From: Candidatus Aquidulcis sp.
GTDB lineage: Bacteria; Chloroflexota; Anaerolineae; UBA4142
Direction of reading: 5' to 3'
DNA: 64,000 bases
NCBI GenBank assembly: GCA_020723345.1
Contig: DYJA01000004.1
Coordinates: 1 to 64,000, forward strand
Below, in pieces: positions 7,973-15,697 of the stretch. The first letter of the stretch is position 1; the number at the start of each line of letters is the position of its first letter. A model generated the notes under the pieces. It had not been told where the DNA came from, ran no database searches, and saw only the letters and a program-made list of their open reading frames with translations. A program made the position numbers and the translations under genes.

Positions 7973-9253
7973 TCACTCGCGCGCAAACCAACTGACGCTT
8001 TCGATGTGGTAGGTTTGCGGAAACAGATCGACGGGCTGCACTTCGCGCAAGCGATAGCCGCCGTCGACCAATTGCCGCGCGTCGCGCGCCAACGTCGCCG
8101 GATCGCACGACACGTACGCGAGCGCGCGTGGCTCTCGCGCGATGATCGCTGCAAGCGCGGCGGACGCGATCCCCGCGCGCGGCGGATCGGCAACGACGAG
8201 ATCGATTTTCGATTTTAGTTTCGGCAAAATCTCTTCGACCTTGCCGCGCTGAAATTCGACGTTCGCGAGATCGACCGCGTTGGCTTGCGCATCGGCGACC
8301 GCGCTCGGCAAATCTTCGATCTCGATCACGCGCGCGACGCGCGATGCGAGTAACAAGCCAAACGTCCCGACGCCGCCAAACGCGTCGAGCAAAATGTCAG
8401 AAGCACGCGGCGCGAGATAGCGTTCGACGAGTTCGATCAGCGTTTCCGCCATCGGCGTGTTGACTTGGAAAAACGATTGCGGCGAGACGCGGAACCGTCG
8501 CCCGCGCAATTCTTCGTGCAGTGCGTCCCTGCCGACGAGCGGAACGATTTCGCCGCGCGGCGTGCGGTACGCAATCGAGACCGGCTCATCGACGGAGATT
8601 TCCGGCGGCTCGTCGTCGCGTCCTTCCAACACGATCATTTTTTCGCCGGTGCGCGTCCCGGCGCGCAGCATCACTTCGACGAAATCCGCGCCCTCAAATT
8701 CGAGCGCGCGAAACATTTCGTCGAGCAAGGGATCGATGATGTGACATTCGCGAATTCGTACGAGGTCATGCGATTCAAACACGCGGAAACACAATCGCCC
8801 CGACTCATCGAGTTGGAATTGAACGTTGTTGCGATAACGCCACGGCTCGGTCATGCCAATCGCATCGCGCACCGGCGCGTCCGCGAATTTGCCAATGCGC
8901 GCGAATTGCTCGCGCACGATTTCGGTTTTGAATTTCAATTGCGCGTCGTACGCGATGTGTTGCCATTGACAGCCGCCGCAGTTTCTCCCTCCCCTGACCG
9001 CGTCGGGGGAGGGCTGGGGTGGGGGTTCCACGCCGAAATGCGGACAGCGCGGCGTCACGCGCGCGGGCGAGGGCGTGACGATTTCGACGAGGCGCGCGCG
9101 CGCGTAATTCTTTTTTTCTTCGATAATCTCGACGATGACTTGTTCTCCGGCAATCGCGTACGGGACGAAGACGACGCGCCCATTTTCATCGCGCCCCAGC
9201 GCCTCACCGCCCTGCGTCATCGAAGTCAATTTCAATTTCACAATTTCACGCAT
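7973..9253 (-). CDS. Class I SAM tRNA/23S rRNA m5U methyltransferase (TrmA/RlmD family)
   Basis: 426 aa, uracil-C5 methyltransferase. N-terminal TRAM domain (to about residue 58), then an Fe-S cluster region CPHFG...CGGCQWQH, and the catalytic domain with DAFGGVGTFGLLL, VVADPPRAG and YVSCDPATLARD, whose Cys is the nucleophile. The Fe-S cysteines and TRAM domain resemble RlmD/RlmCD, which methylate 23S rRNA, but the exact target cannot be fixed. Between the first cluster Cys and CGGCQW lies an in-frame interspersed-repeat peptide (PPPQPSPDAVRGGRN), encoded near 8983-9030. The ATG is preceded by heptad-type sequence with no clear ribosome binding site. Confidence 0.88.
   Translation of the reverse strand: MREIVKLKLTSMTQGGEALGRDENGRVVFVPYAIAGEQVIVEIIEEKKNYARARLVEIVTPSPARVTPRCPHFGVEPPPQPSPDAVRGGRNCGGCQWQHIAYDAQLKFKTEIVREQFARIGKFADAPVRDAIGMTEPWRYRNNVQFQLDESGRLCFRVFESHDLVRIRECHIIDPLLDEMFRALEFEGADFVEVMLRAGTRTGEKMIVLEGRDDEPPEISVDEPVSIAYRTPRGEIVPLVGRDALHEELRGRRFRVSPQSFFQVNTPMAETLIELVERYLAPRASDILLDAFGGVGTFGLLLASRVARVIEIEDLPSAVADAQANAVDLANVEFQRGKVEEILPKLKSKIDLVVADPPRAGIASAALAAIIAREPRALAYVSCDPATLARDARQLVDGGYRLREVQPVDLFPQTYHIESVSWFARE
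8983..9030. repeat. Interspersed repeat inserted in frame in the m5U methyltransferase
   Basis: CCCTCCCC...GGGGGAGGGCTGGGGTGGGGG inverted-repeat sequence placed between the Fe-S cysteines of the methyltransferase. The reading frame stays open. Confidence 0.75.
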
Positions 9254-9269
9254 CACGTTTCACGCACAC

Positions 9270-9339
9270 TTGCCCTGGCGGGAACGCAAGTGCCAGGGTC
9301 ACGGAACACGCAACACGTATTTCGTGTTCCGTGTTCCGT
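9270..9339. repeat. Intergenic hairpin repeats between serS and the m5U methyltransferase
   Basis: A CCCTGGC/GCCAGGG hairpin followed by ACGGAACACGCAACACG paired with CGTGTTCCGTGTTCCGT. The latter is made of 7-bp units like those elsewhere in the window. Confidence 0.75.
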
Positions 9340-9340
9340 T

Positions 9341-10630
9341 TCATCGAATCACGTCCATTTTCATATACGGGCGCAAAACTTCCGGCACGATAATGCTGCC
9401 GTCTTGCTGCTGATAGTTTTCCATGATCGCGATCATCGTGCGCGGCAGCGCGAGTCCCGAGCCGTTGAGCGTGTGGACAAATTCCGTTTTGGCTCCGGCG
9501 CCTGCCCTGAGCGCAGTCGAAGGGTCGCGGCGAAAGCGAATGTTCGAGCGGCGCGCCTGAAAATCGCCGACGTTCGAGCACGACGACACTTCGAGCCACT
9601 CGTTTTGCCCCGGCGCCCACATTTCGAGATCGTACGTTTTGCGCGCGGCAAAACCGATGTCGCCCGTGCAAAGAATTTTCACGCGGTACGCAATGTCGAG
9701 CAAGCGACAAATTTCTTCCGCGTTCTCGCGCAGCGATTCCAGTTCGGCTTCCGAATTTTCGGGTAGGCAGTACTTGTACATTTCGACTTTGTCGAATTGA
9801 AAACCGCGCTTGATGCCGCGCACGTCTTTGCCCGCCGACATTTGCTCTTTGCGAAAGCACGGCGTGTACGCGACGTAGTTGAGCGGCAGTTTTTTCCCGT
9901 CGAGGATTTCGTCCGCGTGCAAACCGGTCAGCGGAATTTCGGCGGTCGGCACCATCCACGCGTCGCGCTCGACATCGCGGTACAAATTGTCGCGAAACTT
10001 GGGCAGTTGTCCCGCGCCGAAAATAATTTGTTCTTTTACCAGAAACGGCAAATACATTTCGCGATAACCTTGCGCGAGGTGCGTGTCGAGCATCCATTGG
10101 ATCACCGCGCGCTGCAAACGCGCGCCCGCGCCGCTCAGCACGTAAAAGCGCGAGCCGGCGAGTTTGATGCCGCGCTCGAAATCGATGATGCCAAGCGCGG
10201 GACCCAAATCCCAATGCGGTACCGGCGTGAAATCGAGCGCGCGCGGTTCGCCCACCGTTTTGATGACGACGTTCTCGCTATCGTCTTTGCCGAACGGGAC
10301 GTCCGCATCCGGCAGATTCGGCATCACGGCGAGCAGATCGCGCAAGCGCGTTTCGATCTCGTTCACCGCTTTTTCCAACCCGTCGCTGCGCGCGTTGATC
10401 TCGCGCACCTGCGCTTTTTTCGCTTCGCGTTCCGCGTCGTCCTTCATTTTGCCGATTTCTTTCGACATCGTATTGCGCTGGTTGCGGAGCGCTTCGAGAT
10501 CGGCGAGCGACTTGCGGCGCGTTTCGTCGGCAACGAGAATCGCGTCGACGCGCGCGGTATCGTCGCCGCGCGAACGAAGCATTTCGCGCACGCGGTCGGG
10601 TTGTTCGCGGATCAGTTTTAGATCGAACAT
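9341..10630 (-). CDS. serS: Seryl-tRNA synthetase
   Basis: 429 aa, class II aminoacyl-tRNA synthetase charging tRNA-Ser (and tRNA-Sec, relevant to the selenoprotein at 49.8 kb). N-terminal coiled-coil arm (about residues 1-110), then motif 2 ([22 protein letters not shown]) and motif 3 ([18 protein letters not shown]). The ATG has AAGGAGG at good spacing. Expression is controlled by the T-box leader upstream. A repeat-derived peptide [11 protein letters not shown] (DNA about 9501-9525) is inserted in frame between the strand ending SNIRFRR and the [12 protein letters not shown] segment. Confidence 0.97.
   Translation of the reverse strand: MFDLKLIREQPDRVREMLRSRGDDTARVDAILVADETRRKSLADLEALRNQRNTMSKEIGKMKDDAEREAKKAQVREINARSDGLEKAVNEIETRLRDLLAVMPNLPDADVPFGKDDSENVVIKTVGEPRALDFTPVPHWDLGPALGIIDFERGIKLAGSRFYVLSGAGARLQRAVIQWMLDTHLAQGYREMYLPFLVKEQIIFGAGQLPKFRDNLYRDVERDAWMVPTAEIPLTGLHADEILDGKKLPLNYVAYTPCFRKEQMSAGKDVRGIKRGFQFDKVEMYKYCLPENSEAELESLRENAEEICRLLDIAYRVKILCTGDIGFAARKTYDLEMWAPGQNEWLEVSSCSNVGDFQARRSNIRFRRDPSTALRAGAGAKTEFVHTLNGSGLALPRTMIAIMENYQQQDGSIIVPEVLRPYMKMDVIR
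9501..9525. repeat. CTGAGCGCAGTCGAAGG repeat inserted in frame in serS
   Basis: Interspersed palindromic-type sequence of the same family as those at 10645-10702, 46222-46240 and 62911-62932. Encodes STALRAG within SerS. Confidence 0.85.
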
Positions 10631-10644
10631 ATCGCCTCCTTGAT

Positions 10645-10702
10645 CCTTGCGAAGGTTTCCTTCGACTTCGCTACGCTCCGCTCAGGACGAACCTTCGCAA
10701 GG
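10645..10702. repeat. Composite inverted repeat between T-box terminator and serS
   Basis: Arms CCTTGCGAAGGTT (10645-10657) and AACCTTCGCAAGG (10690-10702) enclose a CTTCGACTTCGCTACGCTCCGCTCAGGA core. It lies between the riboswitch terminator and the serS ribosome binding site, so it would be in the leader mRNA. Confidence 0.85.
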
Positions 10703-10711
10703 TTGAATTGC

Positions 10712-10950
10712 AAAACAAAAATTCCCCTCACCCCAAAGGGCGAGAGGAATCGCGGTGCCACCTTTTTTGATTACGCAATACGCAACACATAATCATCTCA
10801 AGCGCGATAACGGCGCGTACCGGTCGGATTCATCATCCGCGACTCGAAAGTGGATTTCCGCGTCTCTCGTCATCGCTTTGCACCAATCGGCGACTCTCTA
10901 GGATCGAGCGAGCACGTACTTGTCTTCGTCATCGTCTTTGCGTTTTTCAG
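10712..10950 (-). promoter_or_regulatory. T-box riboswitch controlling serS
   Basis: The conserved T-box element reads GGTGGCACCGCGA on the minus strand (10751-10762). It is followed by a terminator: arms at 10738-10750 and 10721-10734, then a U-rich tract at 10712-10721. Upstream, Stem I shows the AGAGAG and GGUGCAAAG-type features. A serine specifier is plausible: UCG at 10845-10847, with AGU adjacent at 10842-10844. Uncharged tRNA-Ser would stabilise the antiterminator and switch serS on. Confidence 0.92.
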
Positions 10951-10958
10951 TTGACGCG

Positions 10959-10987
10959 ATTCTAGCACGATTAGCCGCGCGTGTCAA
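10959..10987 (-). promoter_or_regulatory. Promoter of the serS T-box transcript
   Basis: Minus strand TTGACA (10982-10987), 17-bp spacer, TAGAAT (10959-10964). Near-perfect vegetative promoter immediately upstream of the T-box leader; the -35 lies just past the deacetylase stop codon. Confidence 0.85.
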
Positions 10988-10994
10988 ACGTCGT

Positions 10995-11981
10995 CTATTT
11001 GTTGCCGTTCGTCGAAAAGTACTTTAACCAGTACGCAAAATCGTTCAGCGAAAACGCGCCGCGCACCCGGATGCGCTGCAATTCGTAGGGCGCGTCCACG
11101 GATTGACGTGTGCCTTGCGGGTCGGTCGTCACCGCAGCCAGATAACCCGCCGAGCGCAAAATGTCGATTGAGAGGGAATCGTATTTCCCGGAGGGATAAT
11201 TGAACGATCGCACTGGCGTCCCGATGCGCGCTTCGATCATCAATTTTGATCCGACGATCTCGCTCGCCTGCGCCGCGCGCGATTTGTCTTTGAGTTCAAT
11301 GTGGTTCAGCGTGTGCGCGCCGATCTCCATACGTTCGATCGCCAGTTCCTCCACTTGATTCCAATTCATATAGCCGGTTCTTCGCTCGTCGATGAATTGC
11401 GTAGCGAGGAAAAAGGTCGCGGTGAAATTGTACTTTTTGAGAATTGGGAAAGCATTCTGATAATTGTCGAGATAGCCATCGTCGAAGGTGATGGCTATGG
11501 GCTTGGGGGGCAAGGGTTTGCCATTCGCCAAGAACTCTGCCAAGTCCGAGATCCGTACCGGATGATACCCTTCGATGGCGAGATATTCCATTTGCGCGTC
11601 AAAGTTGGCGGGCGTGACGGAGAGATCGAGCCGATACTTGTCCGCGTCCGGCGGCGGCACGCTGAGATAATGGTACATCAAAATCGGCACGCGCACGACG
11701 CGTTGCGTCGGATCGCGCGTAATCATCGGTGTCAGCGGGCGCGTAGGCGTCGGAGTGAAAGGCGGCGTAAGAGTTGGCGTGGGCGTCGGAGTGTCAGTGG
11801 GTGTTGGTGTGAGCGTCGGCGTCGCGGTCTCCGTGGCAGTCGCCGTCGGCGAGGGCAGAAACGCGCCGGCGATATTCACGACCACCGCGGGTTGCGCCAA
11901 AGGAATTGCCGCGACCCCAAGCCCAAGAGTCGCCAGGATGGCTACAATGGGTAGCAGAACCAGCCAGTGCTTGGAGTTCAT
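10995..11981 (-). CDS. Exported polysaccharide deacetylase
   Basis: 328 aa. N-terminal membrane anchor (residues 7-27, WLVLLPIVAILATLGLGVAA), then a Thr/Pro-rich spacer to about residue 85, then a NodB-type carbohydrate esterase 4 domain. Catalytic motif 1 ITFDDGYLDNY and metal motif 2 GAHTLNHIEL (HxxxH) are both present, with a FNYPSGKYD motif 3. It should remove N-acetyl groups from an extracellular glycan. The chosen ATG gives a normal signal anchor; the frame stays open far upstream, but that extension is a shadow of marC. Confidence 0.9.
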   Translation of the reverse strand: MNSKHWLVLLPIVAILATLGLGVAAIPLAQPAVVVNIAGAFLPSPTATATETATPTLTPTPTDTPTPTPTLTPPFTPTPTRPLTPMITRDPTQRVVRVPILMYHYLSVPPPDADKYRLDLSVTPANFDAQMEYLAIEGYHPVRISDLAEFLANGKPLPPKPIAITFDDGYLDNYQNAFPILKKYNFTATFFLATQFIDERRTGYMNWNQVEELAIERMEIGAHTLNHIELKDKSRAAQASEIVGSKLMIEARIGTPVRSFNYPSGKYDSLSIDILRSAGYLAAVTTDPQGTRQSVDAPYELQRIRVRGAFSLNDFAYWLKYFSTNGNK

Positions 11982-12038
11982 TTCGACGCAAGTATAGCAC
12001 AACCTTGTCAAATTGCCAAAAGCCGTTTTTGCGGCGAT

Positions 12039-12067
12039 TTGACCCGGCGTGTCTTGCGGCTTATAAT
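12039..12067 (+). promoter_or_regulatory. Promoter of marC
   Basis: TTGACC (12039-12044), 17-bp spacer, TATAAT (12062-12067). Expected transcription start is about 3-5 nt before the ATG at 12078, so the mRNA would be leaderless or nearly so. Confidence 0.8.
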
Positions 12068-12077
12068 CGGCGCACTT

Positions 12078-12713
12078 ATGACGACCCTGCCGCTGCAATT
12101 CGGCTTGCTCTGCTTCGTTTCGCTCTTTACGATCATCGATCCGTTCGGCGCGTTGCCGATTTTCACCACGATGACATCCAAGTTGTCGCACGCTGAATCG
12201 CGGCGCGTTGCGCTGCGCGCCGCGCTGACCGCGTGGGCTGTGCTGATTCTCTTCGCGCTGGCCGGGCGCTTCGTTTTCGATTTCTTTGGGATCTCGGTCA
12301 ACAGTCTGCGCGTCGTCGGCGGGATTATCTTTTTCATCATGGGCTACGAAATGCTCGAAGCGCGCCTCACGCGCACCAAGTCGGACGCGGAATCGGTGAC
12401 GGAGTACGTCGAAGACATCGCGATCACGCCGCTGGGCATTCCGTTGATCGCGGGACCCGGCGCGATCACGACGGTGATCGTTCTGATGAACGAAACGACC
12501 GGGTTGATCGAAAAAGAAATCGCGCTGATCCTGGCGATCACGGCGGTACTGACGATTACGTTTCTCTTTCTCATCGGCGCGCGCCAGGTGATGCGCGCGC
12601 TCGGTCACAGCGGCAACAAGGTGCTGTTGCGAATTATGGGGTTGATCGTGATGGCGATTGCGGTCGAATTTTTCTTCAACGGCTTGCGCCCGATTGTGCA
12701 AGGAATGAGATAG
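12078..12713 (+). CDS. marC: MarC family integral membrane protein
   Basis: 211 aa with six predicted TM helices. Family features: TIIDPFGALPIF in TM1, IPLIAGPGAITTVIVL in the middle, and LRIMGLIVMAIAVEFFFNGL at the end. MarC proteins (UPF0056) have no firmly established substrate; the historical multiple-antibiotic-resistance link is not supported. The ATG has no ribosome binding site and lies within a few nt of the predicted transcription start. Followed 15 nt later by a DUF493 gene. Confidence 0.92.
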   Translation: MTTLPLQFGLLCFVSLFTIIDPFGALPIFTTMTSKLSHAESRRVALRAALTAWAVLILFALAGRFVFDFFGISVNSLRVVGGIIFFIMGYEMLEARLTRTKSDAESVTEYVEDIAITPLGIPLIAGPGAITTVIVLMNETTGLIEKEIALILAITAVLTITFLFLIGARQVMRALGHSGNKVLLRIMGLIVMAIAVEFFFNGLRPIVQGMR

Positions 12714-12728
12714 AGATTTGAGGAACCA

Positions 12729-12998
12729 ATGCCAAAGGATGCAATCAGTCAACTTGTGTTTCCGTGCGTCTTTCCGCTCAAAGCGATTGGAAAAAATACC
12801 GGCGATTTTGAAGCAAAGATTGTCGCGCTGATCCGACAGCACGTGCCTGACTTGCGCGACGACAAGATCAGCCGTCGGCTGAGCGCGGGCGGTAAATATC
12901 TTTCGGTCACGGCGGTTTTCACCGCCACGAGCCGCGAGCAACTAGACGCGATCTATTACGATCTGAGCAGCGATGAGCAAGTGCTGATGGTGCTGTGA
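12729..12998 (+). CDS. DUF493/YbeD-like protein
   Basis: 89 aa, matches the small DUF493 (YbeD) family: begins LVFPCVFPLKAIGKNT, has the FEAKIVALIRQHVPD helix and ends YDLSSDEQVLMVL. The family has an ACT-like ferredoxin fold; YbeD of E. coli is linked to lipoate metabolism but a general function is not established. A GAGGAA ribosome binding site precedes the ATG. Same operon as marC, ending at the bidirectional terminator. Confidence 0.85.
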   Translation: MPKDAISQLVFPCVFPLKAIGKNTGDFEAKIVALIRQHVPDLRDDKISRRLSAGGKYLSVTAVFTATSREQLDAIYYDLSSDEQVLMVL

Positions 12999-13005
12999 CG
13001 AAAAC

Positions 13006-13034
13006 CCCGGTTTCTGTGTGAAACCGGGATTTTC
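13006..13034. terminator. Bidirectional intrinsic terminator
   Basis: CCCGGTTT (13006-13013), loop CTGTGTG, AAACCGGG (13021-13028), followed by ATTTTCTTATT; the opposite strand also ends in TTTTCG. It separates the convergent marC and anti-sigma operons. Confidence 0.9.
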
Positions 13035-13040
13035 TTATTG

Positions 13041-14024
13041 TTACTTCCTCCGCCACAGCATAACCACCGTCGCGCCGAAAAATACCACAAGAATCAGCAG
13101 CCCCACTTCGATCACGCGCAGCGGTGTAACCAGCGGTTGCGCGGTCGCGGGCGGAACCTGGGTCGGCGCGGGCGCGCGCGTCGCTTCCGCGCGCGCTTGC
13201 GCGACGATCGTTAGCGACGTTAACGCGGTTGCCGTTGGTGGCACACTTGTCGCAGTTGATGTTGGCGCGAGAGTCGCGGTGGGCGCGGGGAGCGTTGCCG
13301 TGGCGGTGATGGCCAAACCGGCGCGGAATGCGGGCGTCGCGCTCGATGATTTTGCCGTCGTCGTATCCGTCGCGCCTTTTGTTTCAGTCGTTTCTGGCAG
13401 AGCGCCAACCACAGTACGCGGCGCGGTCGGAGTCGGCAGAACACTCATCGGCGCGGGGAGCGCGGCAGCGGGCGGCACCGCCGTCGGTTGCGGTGCCATT
13501 GTCGGTTTTGGCGCGGCAGTCGGCGCGGCAGGTTTGGTCGGTTCAGCGGGCTTGGGGGCTTGCGCGGGCTTTGCCGCTTCGGCGGCTTGATCGCGCGCCG
13601 CGGTCGTCGGCGCGGCAGGCGCAGTCGCGGGCGCGGCAAATTGTTTCGCAACGGAAGGCGCGCTGGCGATTGTTCCGCCGCCGAATTGCGTAATCAGATC
13701 CACGCCGATCACCGCGAGCAACAACAACGTCGCGAGCACGGTCGCAAATTGCGCGAATCCGAACGCGAGCGATGGTCGCGCCGCGCGTTGCGCGACCGTC
13801 GGTACCGGCAACGTGAACGCGCGCGGCAGCGCGGGCGCGGGCGCTTGCTTGACCAACGCAATCGTCCAGCGCAGCGACTCGTACGACGCGCGACATTCCG
13901 CGCACTCGCGCAAATGCTGTTCGATGCGAGCGTGTTCGTGCGCGGCGAGCCGATGGTCCAAATACTCCGACAAGCGCGCCTCGACCCCCGCGTGAGTGTT
14001 CGCAGAATTATTTCGTTCCACCAT
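13041..14024 (-). CDS. Anti-sigma factor with zinc-finger ZAS domain
   Basis: 327 aa. The N-terminal cytoplasmic anti-sigma domain has the ZAS zinc motif HLRECAEC (Hx3Cx2C, about residues 37-44). A TM helix follows at about 90-110 (FATVLATLLLLAVIGVDLI), then a long Ala/Pro/Thr-rich extracytoplasmic region, and a second TM at the C-terminus (IEVGLLILVVFFGATVVML) before a basic tail. It probably binds and inhibits the ECF sigma factor encoded 2 nt upstream and transmits an envelope signal. Two TM helices flanking a repetitive region is unusual; the sensed signal is unknown. Confidence 0.85.
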   Translation of the reverse strand: MVERNNSANTHAGVEARLSEYLDHRLAAHEHARIEQHLRECAECRASYESLRWTIALVKQAPAPALPRAFTLPVPTVAQRAARPSLAFGFAQFATVLATLLLLAVIGVDLITQFGGGTIASAPSVAKQFAAPATAPAAPTTAARDQAAEAAKPAQAPKPAEPTKPAAPTAAPKPTMAPQPTAVPPAAALPAPMSVLPTPTAPRTVVGALPETTETKGATDTTTAKSSSATPAFRAGLAITATATLPAPTATLAPTSTATSVPPTATALTSLTIVAQARAEATRAPAPTQVPPATAQPLVTPLRVIEVGLLILVVFFGATVVMLWRRK

Positions 14025-14026
14025 AC

Positions 14027-14629
14027 TTACACTTTCTCACTATTCAGACGATAACGCGCAGGTAAAAGTTCCTGTTGCTGAACGAGAAAATCGCGCAGCG
14101 CGGCGCGCGCGCGGCTCAAGCGCGATTTTACCGTGCCGACATTTGTCGACAGCGCGTCGGCGGCTTCGTCGTAACTCAATCCTTCGATGTCGACCAGCGC
14201 GAGCGTCATCCGTTGATCGTGCGGCAAAATCGCCAAGCCGCGTTGAATCGTCGCGCCAAGTTCTTGGCGTTCCGCAAAATCTTGCGGCGATTCGGATGCG
14301 GCGCGCTCCAAGCCCGGCGCGGGATTATCCGGATCGAGCAGCATCGCGTCGAGCGACGCGGACGGGCGACGCTGCTTGACGCGCAATTGATCGTAACACG
14401 CGTTCGTCACGATCCGCAGCAGCCACGCTTTGAACGAGCCGCCGCGAAACGCGCGGATGTGTTTGTACGCGGCGATGAACGCGTCCTGGGTCGCGTCTTG
14501 CGCCGACGCGGCATCGCCCAGCACGCGATACGCCGTGCGGTAGACTTGGTGCTGATACCCGCGTACGAGTTGATTGAACGCGGCGCCGTCCCCTTTTTGC
14601 GCCGCGCGAATGAAGGTTTGCTCGTCCAT
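14027..14629 (-). CDS. ECF-type RNA polymerase sigma factor
   Basis: 200 aa. Sigma70 region 2 (residues 15-85: QHQVYRTAYRVLGDAASAQDATQDAFIAAY) and region 4 (residues 125-180: LPHDQRMTLALVDIEGLSYDEAADAL, then TVKSRLSRARAALRDFL). No region 3, as in extracytoplasmic-function sigma factors. It likely drives its own operon and an envelope-stress regulon under control of the downstream anti-sigma factor. The minus-strand upstream region has a TATAAA but no convincing ECF promoter pair. Confidence 0.93.
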   Translation of the reverse strand: MDEQTFIRAAQKGDGAAFNQLVRGYQHQVYRTAYRVLGDAASAQDATQDAFIAAYKHIRAFRGGSFKAWLLRIVTNACYDQLRVKQRRPSASLDAMLLDPDNPAPGLERAASESPQDFAERQELGATIQRGLAILPHDQRMTLALVDIEGLSYDEAADALSTNVGTVKSRLSRARAALRDFLVQQQELLPARYRLNSEKV

Positions 14630-14643
14630 CTAATTTATCGAAT

Positions 14644-14672
14644 TTGACTTATCGTCTTTTTTACTTTATACT
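14644..14672 (+). promoter_or_regulatory. Promoter of tRNA-Leu
   Basis: TTGACT (14644-14649), 17 bp, TATACT (14667-14672), 13 nt before the tRNA 5' end. Confidence 0.75.
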
Positions 14673-14685
14673 AGCATTCGGAAAT

Positions 14686-14769
<84 letters not shown>

Positions 14770-14869
14770 TCTATCGATCAAAGCGAACCGAAATCATTAT
14801 ATCATATTATCCATTGCGTTCCAAAGCCACTGATTGCTCATCCTCTAATTTTTCATCATCCAGCCATCC

Positions 14870-15691
14870 GTGCTGCAGGAGTCAAACGGAGACGGTCTGA
14901 TTTTCCAAAATACGCGCGAACCTACCCGGGCGATAATCCTCGCCGCTGCCCTGGCAAGTCTGATTGTCGGCGTCGCACTCGGTTTGCTGCTGACCTGGGT
15001 GATCTGGCCCGTCGAGTTCAAAGACGCCGATCCCGCCGATTTGCGTCCGACACTCCGCGACGATTACGTCCGCATGATCAGTCTCGCCTACGAAGCGGAT
15101 GGCGATGTGGCGAGCGCGCGACAGCGCCTGGGCGCGCTGCGGCTCGCCAATCCCGCGCAGACGTTCAACGATCTGATCGAGCAGGAAATTCGTAACGCCA
15201 ACGATCCCGCCACGCAAGACGCACTCATTCATCTCGCGCACGCGCTCAATTTCAAACCGGCGTACACGGCAATGCGCCCGCCGCCCAAACCGCGCAGCAA
15301 CGCGCCGCTTACCATCTTTGTCGTCGCGACGCCGGTCAGCCCTGTGCCGAGTTTCGCGCTCGTCGAGCACGCGCAACTCTCCTGCCTCGACGAACCGGAA
15401 AACGCGTATCTCAAATTTTTCGTGCGGGACGCCGCCGGGCGCGATCTGCCCAACATCGCGATTGAAATTCGCGGCAAGGATCTGAGCGAAACGGTTTACA
15501 CCGGCTTGAAGCCGGAACGCGGCATCGGCTACGCCGATTACGAAGCCGCGCCGGGCACATACGCGGTGACGATTCTCAATTCGCAAAGCGAAACCTACGC
15601 CAACCTCGTCATCGGCGAACTGCCGGCGAATTGCAAAGCCGATAAAGGCGTCACGCCGCGCGGCTGGAAACTAGTTTTTCAACAGAGGTAA
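14870..15691 (+). CDS. Membrane-anchored protein of unknown function
   Basis: 273 aa from a GTG start. One TM helix (about residues 22-45, AIILAAALASLIVGVALGLLLTW) with a short cytoplasmic N-terminus. The external part has an alpha-helical stretch (RDDYVRMISLAYEADGDVASARQRLGAL, TPR-like) and a C-terminal beta-rich region of about 100 residues beginning near VEHAQLSCLDEPENAYL. I do not recognise a named family. It is separated from the next gene by 6 nt and is probably co-expressed with it, so it may act with that quadruple-cNBD protein. Confidence 0.7.
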   Translation: MLQESNGDGLIFQNTREPTRAIILAAALASLIVGVALGLLLTWVIWPVEFKDADPADLRPTLRDDYVRMISLAYEADGDVASARQRLGALRLANPAQTFNDLIEQEIRNANDPATQDALIHLAHALNFKPAYTAMRPPPKPRSNAPLTIFVVATPVSPVPSFALVEHAQLSCLDEPENAYLKFFVRDAAGRDLPNIAIEIRGKDLSETVYTGLKPERGIGYADYEAAPGTYAVTILNSQSETYANLVIGELPANCKADKGVTPRGWKLVFQQR

Positions 15692-15697
15692 TATTTA

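Noticed and set aside
8465-9766. Long open frame on the plus strand (433 codons)
   Set aside because: It is the reverse shadow of the m5U methyltransferase and serS; composition is Arg-rich and there is no homology or start signal.
11982-12941. Upstream extension of the polysaccharide deacetylase frame
   Set aside because: The frame stays open opposite marC, but the signal anchor and normal start at 11981 define the gene.
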